Positions 42,001 to 52,846 are shown, counted from the stretch's first letter. The stretch is 64,000 nt of DNA from Symbiodinium natans (GCA_905221605.1 CAJNDS010002472.1:185001-249000), one strand, 5' to 3'. Made by a program: numbers and translations. Notes: a model not told the origin generated them from the sequence alone.

Positions 42001-42718
42001 TAGGCCCCTAGAGTAAGCCCTGCACGCCCCTTGTAGGACAGCATCGTCGCCGCACACTCGCCGATCCACCCGCCGGGATGTAGCATCACCTATGTTGAGG
42101 GGCTGTAGGGTTTTGAGGGTTTTGAGGGATTTCAGGGTTTAAGGATTTAGGGTTTCGGTTTAGGGAAGGCCTGTCATTCTGGGGTTAGGGGTTTAGGGGT
42201 TGCCTTAGGGTTCAAGGATTTCGGGTTTCGGGCTGAAGGTTTCGGTTTCGGATCTCCTTTCGGTCTGGTGGGGTGGTGCGTTCTGGCTCTCAGGGGCAGT
42301 TACCCCCCGAAGCCCCTAAATGCCCCAAAACCCCCTGAAGCCCTGTTCAGATCCACCCAGACAGCTTTCAGTTTCAGCATAGGACCTGCGAGAGGGGAAT
42401 TCCTGGACGTGGGGTTGCGCTCGTTTGCTGACATTGCTGCGTTGTATTGCTTGTAGGGTTCCTTCTACAGCTATTGGTGCGTGCATGCGTATATATATAT
42501 ATATGGATGTGTATATCTGTGTACTTGTTTCTTTAAGTTGTACGTATCTGTATTTGTTGAGTGTCCGTTCAATAAAGCCCCAAACCCTAGTAATTTATAC
42601 CTCACATGAGGCCAGTGGCAAGGACGCCCATGCAAACGGCGTACTTCAGCTGTGCCTGATCCTTCATGTTGTCCTGAACAAGGGAGGTTTAGGTGTAGGA
42701 CTGAATTTGGGTTTGATT
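42001..42718. other. No gene recognised
   Basis: Unique sequence with degenerate G-strand words at 42100-42260 and a short TA microsatellite at 42490-42505. Confidence 0.5.
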
Positions 42719-42812
42719 TTGGGATGTTCCCCCTTATACTAACAGTATAGGGATGATGATGGGGGTACTAGAATTGCTATTGAGGACTGTTAGTATAAGG
42801 GGGAACATCCCA
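42719..42812. mobile_element. M1 inverted-repeat element, most complete copy
   Basis: TTGGGATGTTCCCCCTTATA and its continuation CTAACAGT at the left mirror ACTGTTAGTATAAGGGGGAA and CATCCCAA at the right. Arms are identical over about 28 bp around a 37-bp centre. Confidence 0.9.
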
Positions 42813-43234
42813 AGGTTAATTGCAGGTAAGGGTGTTAGCCCAGGTGTCAAGTTTGCAGTGGGAGTTTGACATGAGCTATGGAATCTGGGCAGCTACGGTC
42901 ATCAAGGGGGCGCCCTGAACCCTAAACCCCAAACCCTAAACCCAGGGGGTTCTCGCCACACTGCTCGGGGATGCCACCGGTCCTCGCTGAGCGGCGCTAT
43001 CTTCTCTCCGATCCGGGTGTGCCGCCTCACCCAGAGGCTCAACCAACACATGCCCGAAACCTGACACAAAAGCCAAAAGAACGGCCGCAGTACCCTAAAC
43101 CCTAAACCTTAAACCCTAAACCACACCGCACCGTCTAACACCGCCTGACACCGCGCAGCAACCTGCCTGACCATCATGTGCGCGGCAGCATTCGTCGCCA
43201 CCAAAGAAGCAGAGCACGCAGTATCCACCTTTCG

Positions 43235-43400
43235 GCCATGTTTGATTGTTGTAGCATGTAGTTTATAATTCTACATATTTTATATTTCTCATAACTTCTG
43301 ATTCTACTATAATCTACTGAATTATGTACTACATGATTGCACTATCATGTTATCATATTTGTGGCTACTTATATTCTTCTACTCGTGTTTCTAAATGGGC
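43235..43400. other. AT-rich island
   Basis: About 165 bp of clearly AT-rich sequence with TTCTAC, ATCTAC and ATGTACTACATG words, in sharp contrast to its surroundings. No gene is recognised; an organelle-derived insertion or an AT-rich repeat are possible sources. Confidence 0.5.
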
Positions 43401-43479
43401 AGCTTCGGGGTTTTGAGGTGCTTGGCAGAATTGGAAGGTTACCGCTTCTGACTTTAAAGGGCCGTCGGGGTGAGGAGAG

Positions 43480-43945
43480 TTTAGGGTTTAGGGTTTAGGG
43501 TTTAGGGTTTAGGGTTTAGGGTTTAGGGTTTAGGGTTTAGGGTTTAGGTTTAGGGTTTAGGGCTTAGGGCTTAGGGCTTAGGGTACTGCAAAGCATGAAC
43601 TCCTCTACTCCTGCTGTTACTATGCTTGCTACGAACAGCAACTGTTCTTTCTTCCCTGGGGGGTTTGCTTCCTAAACAAGACCCAAAAAACTTTGAGGGA
43701 ACGACACGCTGATCTCATATTATGAAGGAGGTTCACAATAGTCAAAAGGAACCTTATACACACTCACCAAGAACAGTAACATAAACCCTATTTCACATCA
43801 AAACCCGAGGCCAAAATTGCCGCTTCGCGGCTGTAACGTTGGGCCCCGTGAGTCCTGAGAGCATTCTGGGCTTAGGGTTTAGGATTTAGGGTTTAGGGTT
43901 TAGGGTTTAGGGCTTAGGGTTTAGGGTTTAGGGTTTAGGGTTCAG
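43480..43945 (+). repeat. Two TTTAGGG tracts
   Basis: 43480-43590 and 43870-43945, canonical with some CTTAGGG units, separated by unrecognised sequence. Confidence 0.9.
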
Positions 43946-44084
43946 CAGCTCTGGGTCGAGCAATCTCTAGTAGAGCCTCTGTCTGGACTCTAGAAAAAAA
44001 CCCACCCACCCAGAGAATCCCAAAACATTAAGAAATATAAAGTTCACATTTTTCCTCAGCAAGCCCTGTCCTCCAACCTCATTT

Positions 44085-44870
44085 ATTCATTCTGCTCGTG
44101 TTTTTTGTCATTCTGCTTGGTTTCCATTCTGCTCGTATGCGTTTCTTTCTGCTCGTATTCGTTCTTTTTCTGATCTGCTCGTCTCGTGTTCGTTCTCGTT
44201 CTGCTCGCATTCATTCTGCTCGTATTCGTTCTCTCTCTGCTCGATTTCAGTCCGCTCGTTTTCGTTGTTTTTCTTCTCGTATTCATTCTGTTCGTATTCG
44301 TTCTCTCTCTCTCTTTCTGCTCGATTTCAGTCTGCTCGTCTTCGTTCTCTCTCTGCTCGTAATCATTCTGCTCGTATTCGTTCTCTTTCTGCTCATATTC
44401 ATTTTGCTCGTGTTCGTTCTCTTTCTGCTCGTATTTGTGCTTTTGCTGCTCGTATTCGTTCTCTCTCTGCTCCATTTCAGTCCGCTCGTTTTCGCTGTCT
44501 TTCTGCTCGTACTGAGTCTGCTCGTACTCGTTCTCTTCTGCTCGTATTCATTCTGCTCGTATTCGTTCTCTCTCTGCTCGATGTCAATCTGCTCGTATTC
44601 GTTCTCTTTCTGCTCATATTCATTTTGCTCGTGTTCGTTCTCTTTCTGCTCGTGTTCGTGCTCTTTCTGCGCGTGTTCGTTCTCTCTCTCTGCTCGATTT
44701 CAGTCCGCTCGTTTTCGCTGTCTTTCTGCTCGTACTGAGTCTGCTCGTACTCGTTCTCTTTCTGCTCGTATTCATTCTGCTCGTATTCGTTCTCTCTCTG
44801 CTCGATGTCAGTCTACTCGTATTCGTTCTCTCTCTCTGCTCATATTCACTTTGCTCGTGTCGTTTTCCCC
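44085..44870. repeat. CTGCTCGTATTCGTTCTCT minisatellite with higher-order repeat
   Basis: Tandem units of about 18-24 bp built on CTGCTCGTATTCGTTCTCT. The landmark TTTCAGTCCGCTCGTTTTCG recurs near 44246, 44476 and 44699, giving a higher-order period of about 223-230 bp. Both strands stay open in places because of the composition; the Ser/Arg/Leu- and Glu/Tyr/Gln-rich frames are not called as genes. Confidence 0.9.
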
Positions 44871-44989
44871 GGTGACCCTGCCTATTTTTGGCCGTCTTGT
44901 TGATTGTGTTTGGCACACTTTAAGCTGCCTGGCTTCCACATGGTTGCTTTCCAATTAGTGCCCCGGTGACCTCGCCTCATGTTGGCTCC

Positions 44990-45520
44990 TGCTCGTAGGG
45001 TTTGATGAGAGGCCTAGAGGTTTGTCGTTTGTCCCCTCTCTTCGTGCTCGTAGGGTTTGTCGTATGTCCGTCCCTTCATGCTCGTAGGGTTTGATGAGAG
45101 GTCTACAGGTTTGTCGCACGTCCCCTCCCTTCGTGCTCTTAGATTTTGTCGTATGTCGCCTCTCTTCGTGCTCGTCGGCTTTGTCGTGTGTCCCTCTTCG
45201 TCTTCTTGCAAAGAATCCCAAGAATTAAGAAACTGAGATTGTATGTTCAGAGGTTTGCCGTATGTCCCCTCCCTTCGTGCTCGTAGGGTTTGTCGTATGT
45301 CCCCTCCCTTCGTGCTCGTAGGGTTTGATGAGAGGTCTACAGGTTTGTCGTACGTCCCCTCCCTTGGTGTTCTTAGGGTTTGTCGTATGTCCCCTCCCTT
45401 CGTGCTCGTCGGCTTTGTCGTATGTCCCTTTCCTTCTGCTTCGCGCTCTTAGGGTTTGTCGTATGTCCCCTCCCTTCGTGCTCGTCGGTTTTGTCGCATG
45501 CCTCTTGTCTTCGCGCTTGC
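44990..45520. repeat. About 36-bp minisatellite
   Basis: Units built on GGTTTGTCGTATGTCCCC and TCCCTTCGTGCTCGTAG, some with an inserted GATGAGAGGTCTACA. Roughly twelve copies, interrupted at 45200-45245. It shares the word GTGCTCGTAG with its neighbour and may be related. Confidence 0.9.
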
Positions 45521-45574
45521 TTTCCCCAGACCGAAGGTAGAACCAAAAGTGTTGGTCCGGATTGACAAAAATGT

Positions 45575-45865
45575 TTTGTTTTCCCCCCACCCCACCCTCC
45601 AACCATTCCAGTTCGAGCCAATCCCCAACCCACCCTAGAACCAACTACCCGTATTCGTTCTCTCTCTTGCTTGCGAAGCCCTCATCCAGGTTTCCAACCC
45701 CAGAATGGGGGTCCGGAAGTTGCTTTTCCCCACCCCACCCTCCGACCACCCAAGATGAGAAACACTAAGAAGGGGCCGCCGCATTCCCGGCCCCGCAAAG
45801 CCTTCATCTGGATCTGGCTCAGACCCAGGTTTTCAAGCCCAGAATGGGGGTCTGGGCCAGAAGAG
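45575..45865. repeat. Direct repeats about 140 bp apart
   Basis: TTTTCCCCCCACCCCACCCT at about 45582 and TTTTCCCCACCCCACCCTCC at about 45724; AACCCCAGAATGGGGGTCC at about 45698 and AAGCCCAGAATGGGGGTCTG at about 45836. Confidence 0.8.
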
Positions 45866-45895
45866 GGAAGGGGGCGGGGGGGGTAGGTGGGGGGT

Positions 45896-45932
<37 letters not shown>

Positions 45933-46204
45933 GGGGGGGGGGGGGGGGGGGGGGGGAAGGTGGGGGGGGGTGGGGGGGGGTGGGGGGGGGGTGGGGGGGG
46001 GTGGGGGGGGGTGGGGGGGGGTGGGTGGGGGGGGGTGGGGGGGGGGGGGGGGGGTGGGGGGGGGTGGGGTGGGGGGGTGGGTGGGGGGTGTGGGGGGGGG
46101 GGGTGGTGGGGGGGTGGGGGGGGGGGGGGGGTGGGGGGGGGGGTGGGGGGGGGGGGGGGGGGTGGGGTGGGGGTGGGGGGGGGGGGTGAGGGGGGGGTGG
46201 GGGG
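45866..46204 (+). repeat. Extreme G-rich tract (G8T)
   Basis: About 340 bases of G with T roughly every ninth base and almost no A or C. Strong G-quadruplex potential. Open frames are poly-Gly or poly-Pro artefacts. Confidence 0.97.
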
Positions 46205-46760
46205 CAAAAAAAAGGCAAAAAAGCCGTGGCCATTGGCAAAAAAGCCGTGGCCATTGGCAAAAAAGCCGTGGCCATTGGCAAAAAAGCCGTGGCCATTGGC
46301 AAATGCCACTTGCCAATGGCCACGGCTTTTTTGCCAATGGCCACGGCTTTTTTGCCAATGGCCCCGGCCCCCATTAAGGTTGGGGCCCAACCTTAATGGG
46401 GAACGTGGCCATTGGCAAAAAAGCCGTGGCCATTGGCAAAAAGCCCGAAAAGTTGCCAATGGCCACGGCTTTTTTGCCAATGGCCACGTTCCCCATTAAG
46501 GTTGGGGGGCATTTTGTGCGAATTGGGTTTGAAAAACCCATTTTGGCGACCAACCTTAATGACATTGGTGGCCATTGGCAAAAAAGCCGTGGCCATTGGC
46601 AACTTTCCCGTGGCCATTGGCGAATTTGCCAATGGCCACGGCTTTTTTGCCAATGGCCACGGCTTTTTTGCCAATGGCCACGGCTTTTTTGCCAATGGCC
46701 ACGGTTTTTTTGCCAATGGCCACGGTTTTTTTGCCAATGGCCACATTCCCCATTAAGGTT
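46205..46760. repeat. 21-bp minisatellite arranged as inverted blocks
   Basis: The unit GCAAAAAAGCCGTGGCCATTG occurs in blocks of alternating orientation: forward 46205-46300, reverse 46305-46365, forward 46405-46445, reverse 46453-46490, forward 46567-46620, reverse 46625-46745. CCATTAAGGTTGGG-type spacers sit between blocks and are themselves inverted, with a near-perfect palindrome at 46372-46400. Each pair of blocks can form a long hairpin. Confidence 0.95.
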
Positions 46761-46782
46761 TAAATTATTATATGAAAGAGAG

Positions 46783-47043
46783 AGTTTAGGGTTTAGGGTT
46801 TAGGGTTTAGGGTTTAGGGTTTAGGGTTTAGGGTTTAGGGTTTAGGGTTTAGGGTTTAGGGTTTAGGGTTTAGGGTTTAGGGTTTAGGGTTTAGGGTTTA
46901 GGGTTTAGGGTTTAGGGTTTAGGGTTTAGGGTTTACGGTTTAGGGTTTAGGGTTTAGGGTTTAGGGTTTAGGGTTTAGGGTTTATGGTTTAGGGTTTAGG
47001 GTTTAGGGTTTAGGGTTTAAGGTTTAGGGTTTAGGGTTTAGGG
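46783..47043 (+). repeat. Long TTTAGGG tract
   Basis: About 37 units with three single-base variants, adjoining the inverted minisatellite on its left. Confidence 0.97.
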
Positions 47044-47128
47044 CGTCTCGCCGCGCCGCGGCAGTAGATGTCATGCGGAGATGGCGCCCCAACACACCCA
47101 GGGGGTGTGAGGGGGCGGCATATGTCGC

Positions 47129-47420
47129 GGCGGCGTATATTGAAGTTGGAGCCACCACAACCAGAAAGGTTGGGTTGTTTTATTTTTCCCACCCCCTGCT
47201 TACGCAGGCATCCACCCAACTTTTCTCCTTTTAGGGTTTCGGGCTAACGCCCTAAATTCTTTGACCGGTTGGGTAGGAGGTTGCCGTGGCTGTGGGTGGA
47301 GGGGGCAGGAATTTGGCGCCCGAGGGTGAGGGGGGGCCAGAGGGGGGGTCAGGGGGCCAGGGCGGGGCGAGGGGGTAGGGGGTCAGGGTGGGTTTTTGAG
47401 CAATCGCCCAGGCTGACTCG
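47129..47420. repeat. Dispersed repeat, copy B
   Basis: Matches the left end of the window (1-345) in the same orientation, nearly identical for about 130 bp. Confidence 0.8.
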
Positions 47421-48500
47421 CCTTGCGGCCCCCCTGATCCCTGAACACCCGGCAGGGGCCCGGCGCCAGGGTCTTGAGAATCGGAGAAGGGGGGCGGCGT
47501 ACCCCAGGCAGGGTACTGCACCGGCACTGGAGGTGCAGCTCACGCTCAACACAACTCTTTAGGCTTGCATAGTAAGTCCAAGCGATGGTGTGACTGGCTG
47601 TCGGGTGTAGTTCTGGGTCCAGGCACCCTAGCAAAGGGTGGGTACGGCCTAAGCAGGCCTGGGTGGGAATTTAGGGTTTAGGGTTTAGGATTTAGGATTT
47701 AGGGTTTAGGGTTTAGGGTTTAGGGTTTGGGTTCCTGACTTTTGGGGTTTAGGGCTGCAGAGTCCCTGAGTGACCTTCCCCCCTAAACCCTAAACCCTAA
47801 ACCCCAAACCCTCAACCTTGAAACCCTAAACCCTAAACCCTCAACCTTCAAGCCCCAGACCCCGCAACAACCCTAGCAACACAATCCGAACGCACTGATG
47901 CCACGTCTCCGAGGCAGTGCGAGAGCCGGGAGCAGGTCACGTAGCCCGAGTTGTTCGTGATACTCGGATGCAGGGGAGAGGTTTAGGGTTTTAAAGGGTC
48001 TCGGGTCTAGGGTCTAGGGTTTGGGGTTTAGGGTTTAGAGTTTAGGGTTTAGGATTTAGCGTTTAGGGTTTAGGGTTTGGCTGTTAAGGGGAGGGGGGGG
48101 GGGGGCCTTGAAGAGCTCCCAGGGATCCAGAAAGAAACCCTGAAGGGGAGGGCTGTCCACCCCGATATCAAGCCAAAGGCGAGCATACCCCAGAGGCGCC
48201 CTGAACCCCTAAACCCTAAACCCTAAACCCTAAACCCTAAACCCTAGACCCTAAACCCTAAACCCTGAACCATGCCAGTCAAGAAGACTCTCATAAGGCT
48301 GGGAACCGAACTCTCAACAAAAACACACTGCATCCCTTCAACCCGAACTGAGTCTGCGGCATGTACTGGTCCTGCCTGCACAGCTTCGAGGGCTAGGTCC
48401 AGGGTTTAGGATTTAGGTTTAAGGCCAAAAATTTCGGGTCAGGGTTTAGTTTAATTGGGTCAGGTCAGAACCCTGCCGCGACCCTCACAGTTCGAGCTAG
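47421..48500. other. Telomeric tracts and unique pieces, no gene recognised
   Basis: Short G-strand tracts at 47670-47730 and 48000-48080, C-strand at 47785-47850 and 48205-48270, with unrecognised pieces between. Confidence 0.6.
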
Positions 48501-49538
48501 ACGTTGCAGGTGACCCTCATGTCGGCCCTACTTAAGCCGAACGACCCAAGCAAGCCTACATCCCAAGCCATGTCAAACGCCGACGTTTCATGGGGGATGC
48601 GTTCCCAAGTCGGGTACCTTATGAACGGATTTCATTTGACTGCTCTGAGCAGCCTCGTAGCAGTACCTGGAGCTGCTAGGATCAGCTTCGCCCTCTCTTG
48701 CAGCTCATCACCACGAAGCGCGGCTGCAAAACCCCATGTCGCTCATAAGCAAGTGACAGCACCAAGGCTGTTTAGGTTGCCCTTGAAGCATCTTGTCACA
48801 TAAGGACAGAAGGGCCCTTTCCTGTGAGGGGGGTATTTGATGAAAACGAGCCCAGTGTTCCGTACGGCTCCCTGAGGCGAAAACACTCCAAAGGGCCCTC
48901 CGGGCGCGCGCCTCTGATAGATCAGATTCCACTCGCTGCCAGAATCGCCCATGAAGGAGCCGACCCTCTTTCCTGCCGTGTGCTTCAACGAACTTTGACC
49001 TCCCAGCTCCTCCCAACACGCGACCGTTGGGGCATCATCAATCTTTATGGGCACCTTGCATAGGTTGCAGTAGTAGTTGCTACCTAGTAGTTATGCCCCT
49101 GTATAGAACGGCACCCGTAAAATACGGGTTCGAAAGGAGAACTACCCGTACACGGACGACTTAAGGGTATGACCATGACATGTGCTTGCCTTGGGCTTTG
49201 GCATCCTCGAATGTGCAGGAGCCCAAAATGGGTTTCGGGTTTAAGGTTTAGGGTCTAGGGTTTAGGGTTGACCCCGGAACCTAAGCACATGCAGAGGAAG
49301 GTGGATGCGAAAACCGAAGAGCCGTACTTTCTCTGATGTCAGACTGCCAGCGCAGCAAGCACACGCCACGGAGTCTGTTTCAAGTGCAAGGCTTGCTGTT
49401 GAGGGTCGTCAATATACGGCGTGAACCTCAAACAACCTCAAAGCAGAAATAGCAGAAGCACGACCCGTGAAACGAGCCGCAGAAAGCCGACTAAACCCAA
49501 ACTCCGAGCCATCTACTGCCGGAGCGACGCATCACCAT
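48501..49538. other. Unique 1-kb segment, no gene assigned
   Basis: Mostly free of telomeric units. Open frames of about 100 residues exist on both strands (48504-48803 plus; 48708-49054 minus, two frames) but none has a recognisable domain, and the overlap of frames prevents a choice. A small hairpin, ACCCGTAAAATACGGGT, lies at 49108-49124. Confidence 0.4.
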
Positions 49539-49650
49539 ACTTGGAGGTTCATGAGTTGTTCTAAGTAGGGCTAGAAGTATGGCAACGAAACTTACGGCCC
49601 TATTCAGGGTACCTATAGCCCTACTTGCAAGTACCCATGAACCTCCAAGT
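49539..49650. mobile_element. M4 inverted-repeat element
   Basis: Starts ACTTGGAGGTTCATGAGTTG and ends GTACCCATGAACCTCCAAGT; an inner pair, AAGTAGGGCTA and TAGCCCTACTT, is also inverted. Same family as 10829-10940. Confidence 0.85.
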
Positions 49651-50153
49651 GGAGCCCACACTGCGGGGTCCTCTCAAAGCGGATTTTGTCCAGCCCGCCT
49701 TCCAAAGCACCTGCTCAAACATAGACTCGCTGCACCAATGAATGCGAAGGCCTTCCACACAACCCTAAACCCTAAACCCCAAATCCCACCAACCACGAAT
49801 CGCATGGGAAGACTTTGGAAAGGTTTGACAGGCCTGTGAGGCCGCTGTGTTGGAACGCAAGGGTTGAGGGTGTCGCCTTTAAGTCGTAGGGTGGCGGGGG
49901 GCCTTGTGTTTGCGGGTTGGAAAAATAATGTTTGTTTGGGGACAGCCAAAAAATCCCACCAAGGTAGGCGCAAGCATCACCATCTGTCTTTAGAGGGCGT
50001 TGCTTAGGCCGTCGAGCCTTATGCCTTGCAGAAGTATGTTAATCTTACAAAAAAATCCCATTCTGCTGGAGCCTCTCCAACCCTGCAACCCTAAACACCT
50101 AAGCCCCAAGAACCTCATCAAAATGGGTCCCCTGTATTCCCTGAACCACAACC

Positions 50154-50935
50154 CCCTAAACCCTAAACCCTAAACCCTAAACCCTAAACCCTAAACCCTA
50201 AACCCTAAACCCTAAACCCTAAACCCTAAACCCTAAACCCTAAACCCCCATGGCTTCGGCCTCGTAGCCCACCTCCAAGACCCACCTTTGGCTCGGTGCG
50301 ATCGCCTGAGGGGCGGGGCGTTTGTAGGGGTTATTCTAAGGTTGCTGTAGGGTTACGAACCCGAAACTCTAAACCCTAAACCCTAAACCCCAAACCGAGA
50401 GGCTTACTATAGGGTTGCTAGAGGGCTACTAGAGGGTCGCTCTAGGGTTAGCATGGTAGGGTTTGTAGGGCTTTGTGGCGTGTTTAGGTGGAGCTGGCTG
50501 CTTGGGGAGGCAAGGCGGGATCCGGGCACTCAGGGTTTAGGGTTTAGGGTTTAGGGTTTAGGCTTTAGGCTTTAGGGTTTAGGGTTTAGGGTTTAGGGCT
50601 TAGGGTTTAGGGTTTAGGGTTTAGGGTTTAGGGTTTGGGGTTTAGGGTTTAGGGTTTAGGGTTTAGGGTTGAGGGTTTAGGGTTTAGGGCTTAGGGCTCA
50701 GGGATCTTGTGGGGCCTTCGGTAGCCCGACGAGGACTTGAGGGAGGCCTGTGCCGAAGCACCCCCGGAAACCCTCTAACACCCCCTAAAACCCTCCTTAA
50801 CCCCTAATGACCCCTAAATCCTAAACCCGAAGCCCCCAAACAAATCCCTTAGAGACCCATACGGAGTCCCCTAAACCCTAAACCCTAAACCCTAAACCCT
50901 AAACCCTAAACCCCACACCCTAAACCCCAAACCCT
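50154..50935. repeat. Cluster of telomeric tracts
   Basis: CCCTAAA at 50154-50248 (thirteen perfect units), short at 50369-50395, G-strand 50530-50705 with TTTAGGG and CTTAGGG units, C-strand 50870-50935. Confidence 0.9.
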
Positions 50936-52102
50936 GAAGCTCTCCAAAGACCTACCGGCCTGTGCTTCTTCGAGGTCGATGCCGAAGAAGTCGTTGTCGA
51001 ATCCTCGCTCCAGTGCTTTGCTTACTCCTTCTAAGCATGATAGCAGCAACGATAACAACAAAAAAATCATCAACAGTATTCATAGGCAATAATCAGAATA
51101 AATCAGAAGAAGAGAAGATAAGAGAAGCACTAACAAGTCATCATGCCTCATAAGTAACAATCATCGGAATCATATTAGCTTGGCTCTTCGTGCAGTAGGA
51201 AAGAAAGCTTCCAGGTCCCCACCCGAGCTTCGGCTGCCCCCCATTCTCACCACTTCAGGGGGTGTGTGAAAACACCCCCCTTTGAAATTGCGGATCCATG
51301 AACGTGTTGTCTGTTGGGCTTGTACTCCTTAGGGTTGAGGGCTTTGGGCCATCGTTTGACAATGTTTTGTGCAAGTTCTCATCGTTTCTCTGTGTCCTGC
51401 GCCTCAGGAGGGCTCCACGTGCTGCCATGTTGTGTACTCCTTGTCGCCTTACAAGCTAGACGCTCCTCGAACTGGGTTGTTACAGGTTTGCGGTTTAAGG
51501 ATACGGGGCTTCACAGGGAAAACCCTAAACCCTAAACCCGGGAGGCACCCGGGTTAAAAAAGAAAAGCAGGCGACGTGAAGCGCGAGCCCGCCACCCTGC
51601 CTATGAGCTGGTCTTCGTTGACGAAAGAGCCTGGAGGTGTTAGGGTTCAGGGGTTGGGGTTTAGGCTTCAGGGTTTTTCCGGTTTCAGGGTTTTCAGGGT
51701 TTAGGGGTTTGTGCTGGCAAAGGCGTGCCAGACCCTCTGGATTGACTACAAAACAACAATTTCCAAGACCTAGACGACTACAGCTCCCCACCAATCTTGT
51801 TGGCTAAGAGGGGCTTGAGGGGGAGGTGATTGTTCAATGATGAGGGAGTAGTGGCTAGGATTAGGAGAGCCTCGGATACAGGACGGTACATCATCTAGAG
51901 GGTCGTAATCTCTACAGGGACTCCTGGCTGGTTTCAAAACCCACTCAACACGACCCCCAAGATCGTGACCCAGCGACTGAGCAATTCACAACCGGTTTAT
52001 CACACTGTGCAAGGATATCAGGCCAACGAATCTCCGTTGGCTCATGAAGGGCAGGGTCATGCTGGAATGCTGAGTGATAAACACATCTCATACCTGTTTA
52101 AT
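50936..52102. other. Unique segment, no gene recognised
   Basis: Contains an A-rich patch near 51055-51150 and a short stem-loop GCCAACG/CGTTGGC near 52021-52040. The 60-90 residue frames here lack recognisable features. Confidence 0.45.
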
Positions 52103-52232
52103 CTCCTCCCCCTAATATTAAACCCCTCTACCCCCGAATATTAAAAATATTAAAAACCCCCCAATACACTACAATCTAACTATAAAGGGTGTGTTGAATA
52201 TTAGGGGGTAGGGGGGGGGGTTTAATATTACG
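52103..52232. mobile_element. Large imperfect inverted repeat
   Basis: CTCCTCCCCCTAATATTAAA and CCCCTCTACCCCCGAATATT at the left are mirrored by AATATTAGGGGGTAGGGGGG and TTTAATATTACGGGGAGGGG at the right. About 40-bp arms around a 50-bp AT-rich centre; MITE-like, single copy in the window. Confidence 0.75.
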
Positions 52233-52319
52233 GGGAGGGGAGTAATCCCGAAACTCCAGCTACCCCTCAGGGCCTGCTTGCAAGCACCGAATTAACTCTA
52301 AACCTTCGGTTAGGGGTTA

Positions 52320-52560
52320 GGGTTTAGGGTTTAGGGTTTAGGGTTTAGGGTTTAGGGTTTAGGGTTTAGGGTTTAGGGTTCAGGGTTTAGGGTTTAGGGT
52401 TTAGGGTTTAGGGTTTAGGGTTTAGGGTTTAGGCACACTCCAACTCCTTGAAGCCCCTTCTCCCATACTCCCTCGTGCACAACTGGATCGCTAAAACCCT
52501 AAACCCTAAACCCTAAACCCTAAACCCTAAACCCTAAACCCTAAACCCTAAACCCTAAAC
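52320..52560. repeat. G-strand then C-strand telomeric tracts
   Basis: Sixteen TTTAGGG units (one TTCAGGG) at 52320-52435, then nine CCCTAAA at 52496-52560. Confidence 0.95.
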
Positions 52561-52812
52561 CTTTCATACCTTAGGAACCATAAACGCCGAGCGTCAAACC
52601 TTAAGCTTTAAAACCCCCCACCCCCCATCCGGGAGCCGAGTGTCAAACCCTAAACCCTAAACCCTAAACCCTAAACCTTTCATACCTTAGGAACCATAAA
52701 CGCCGAGCGTCAAACCTTAAACTTTAAAACCCCCCACCCCCCATCCGGGAGCCGAGTGTCAAACCCTAAACCCTAAACCCCTAAACCCTAAACCCTAAAC
52801 CCCTAGACCTTA
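52561..52812 (-). repeat. 116-bp tandem duplication including telomeric units
   Basis: CTTTCATACCTTAGGAACCA and the following sequence to GAGCCGAGTGTCAAACCCTA is repeated from 52677 with one or two changes. Each copy includes its own CCCTAAA units. The last CCCTAAA-like unit of the window is at about 52803. Confidence 0.92.
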
Positions 52813-52815
52813 AAG

Positions 52816-52846
52816 CCCCCTCCCCCCCCCCCCCCCCCCCCCCCGA
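52816..52846. repeat. C-run
   Basis: About 30 C residues marking the right edge of the telomere-rich region. Confidence 0.95.

Noticed and set aside
46205-46760. CRISPR-like regular repeats
   Set aside because: Units are contiguous or inverted without unique spacers, and the context is eukaryotic.
44083-46803. Long open frames (Ser/Arg/Leu, Glu/Tyr/Gln, poly-Gly, poly-Pro, Trp-Pro-Leu-Ala-Lys repeats)
   Set aside because: All follow the period of the underlying minisatellites and occur in several frames on both strands.
46783-47043. True chromosome end at the long TTTAGGG tract
   Set aside because: Unique and repeated sequence continues on both sides, as for every other tract in the window.
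49100-49150. tRNA gene suggested by GGGTTCGAAAGG, similar to a B box
   Set aside because: No cloverleaf, acceptor stem or A box at the right distance could be drawn.
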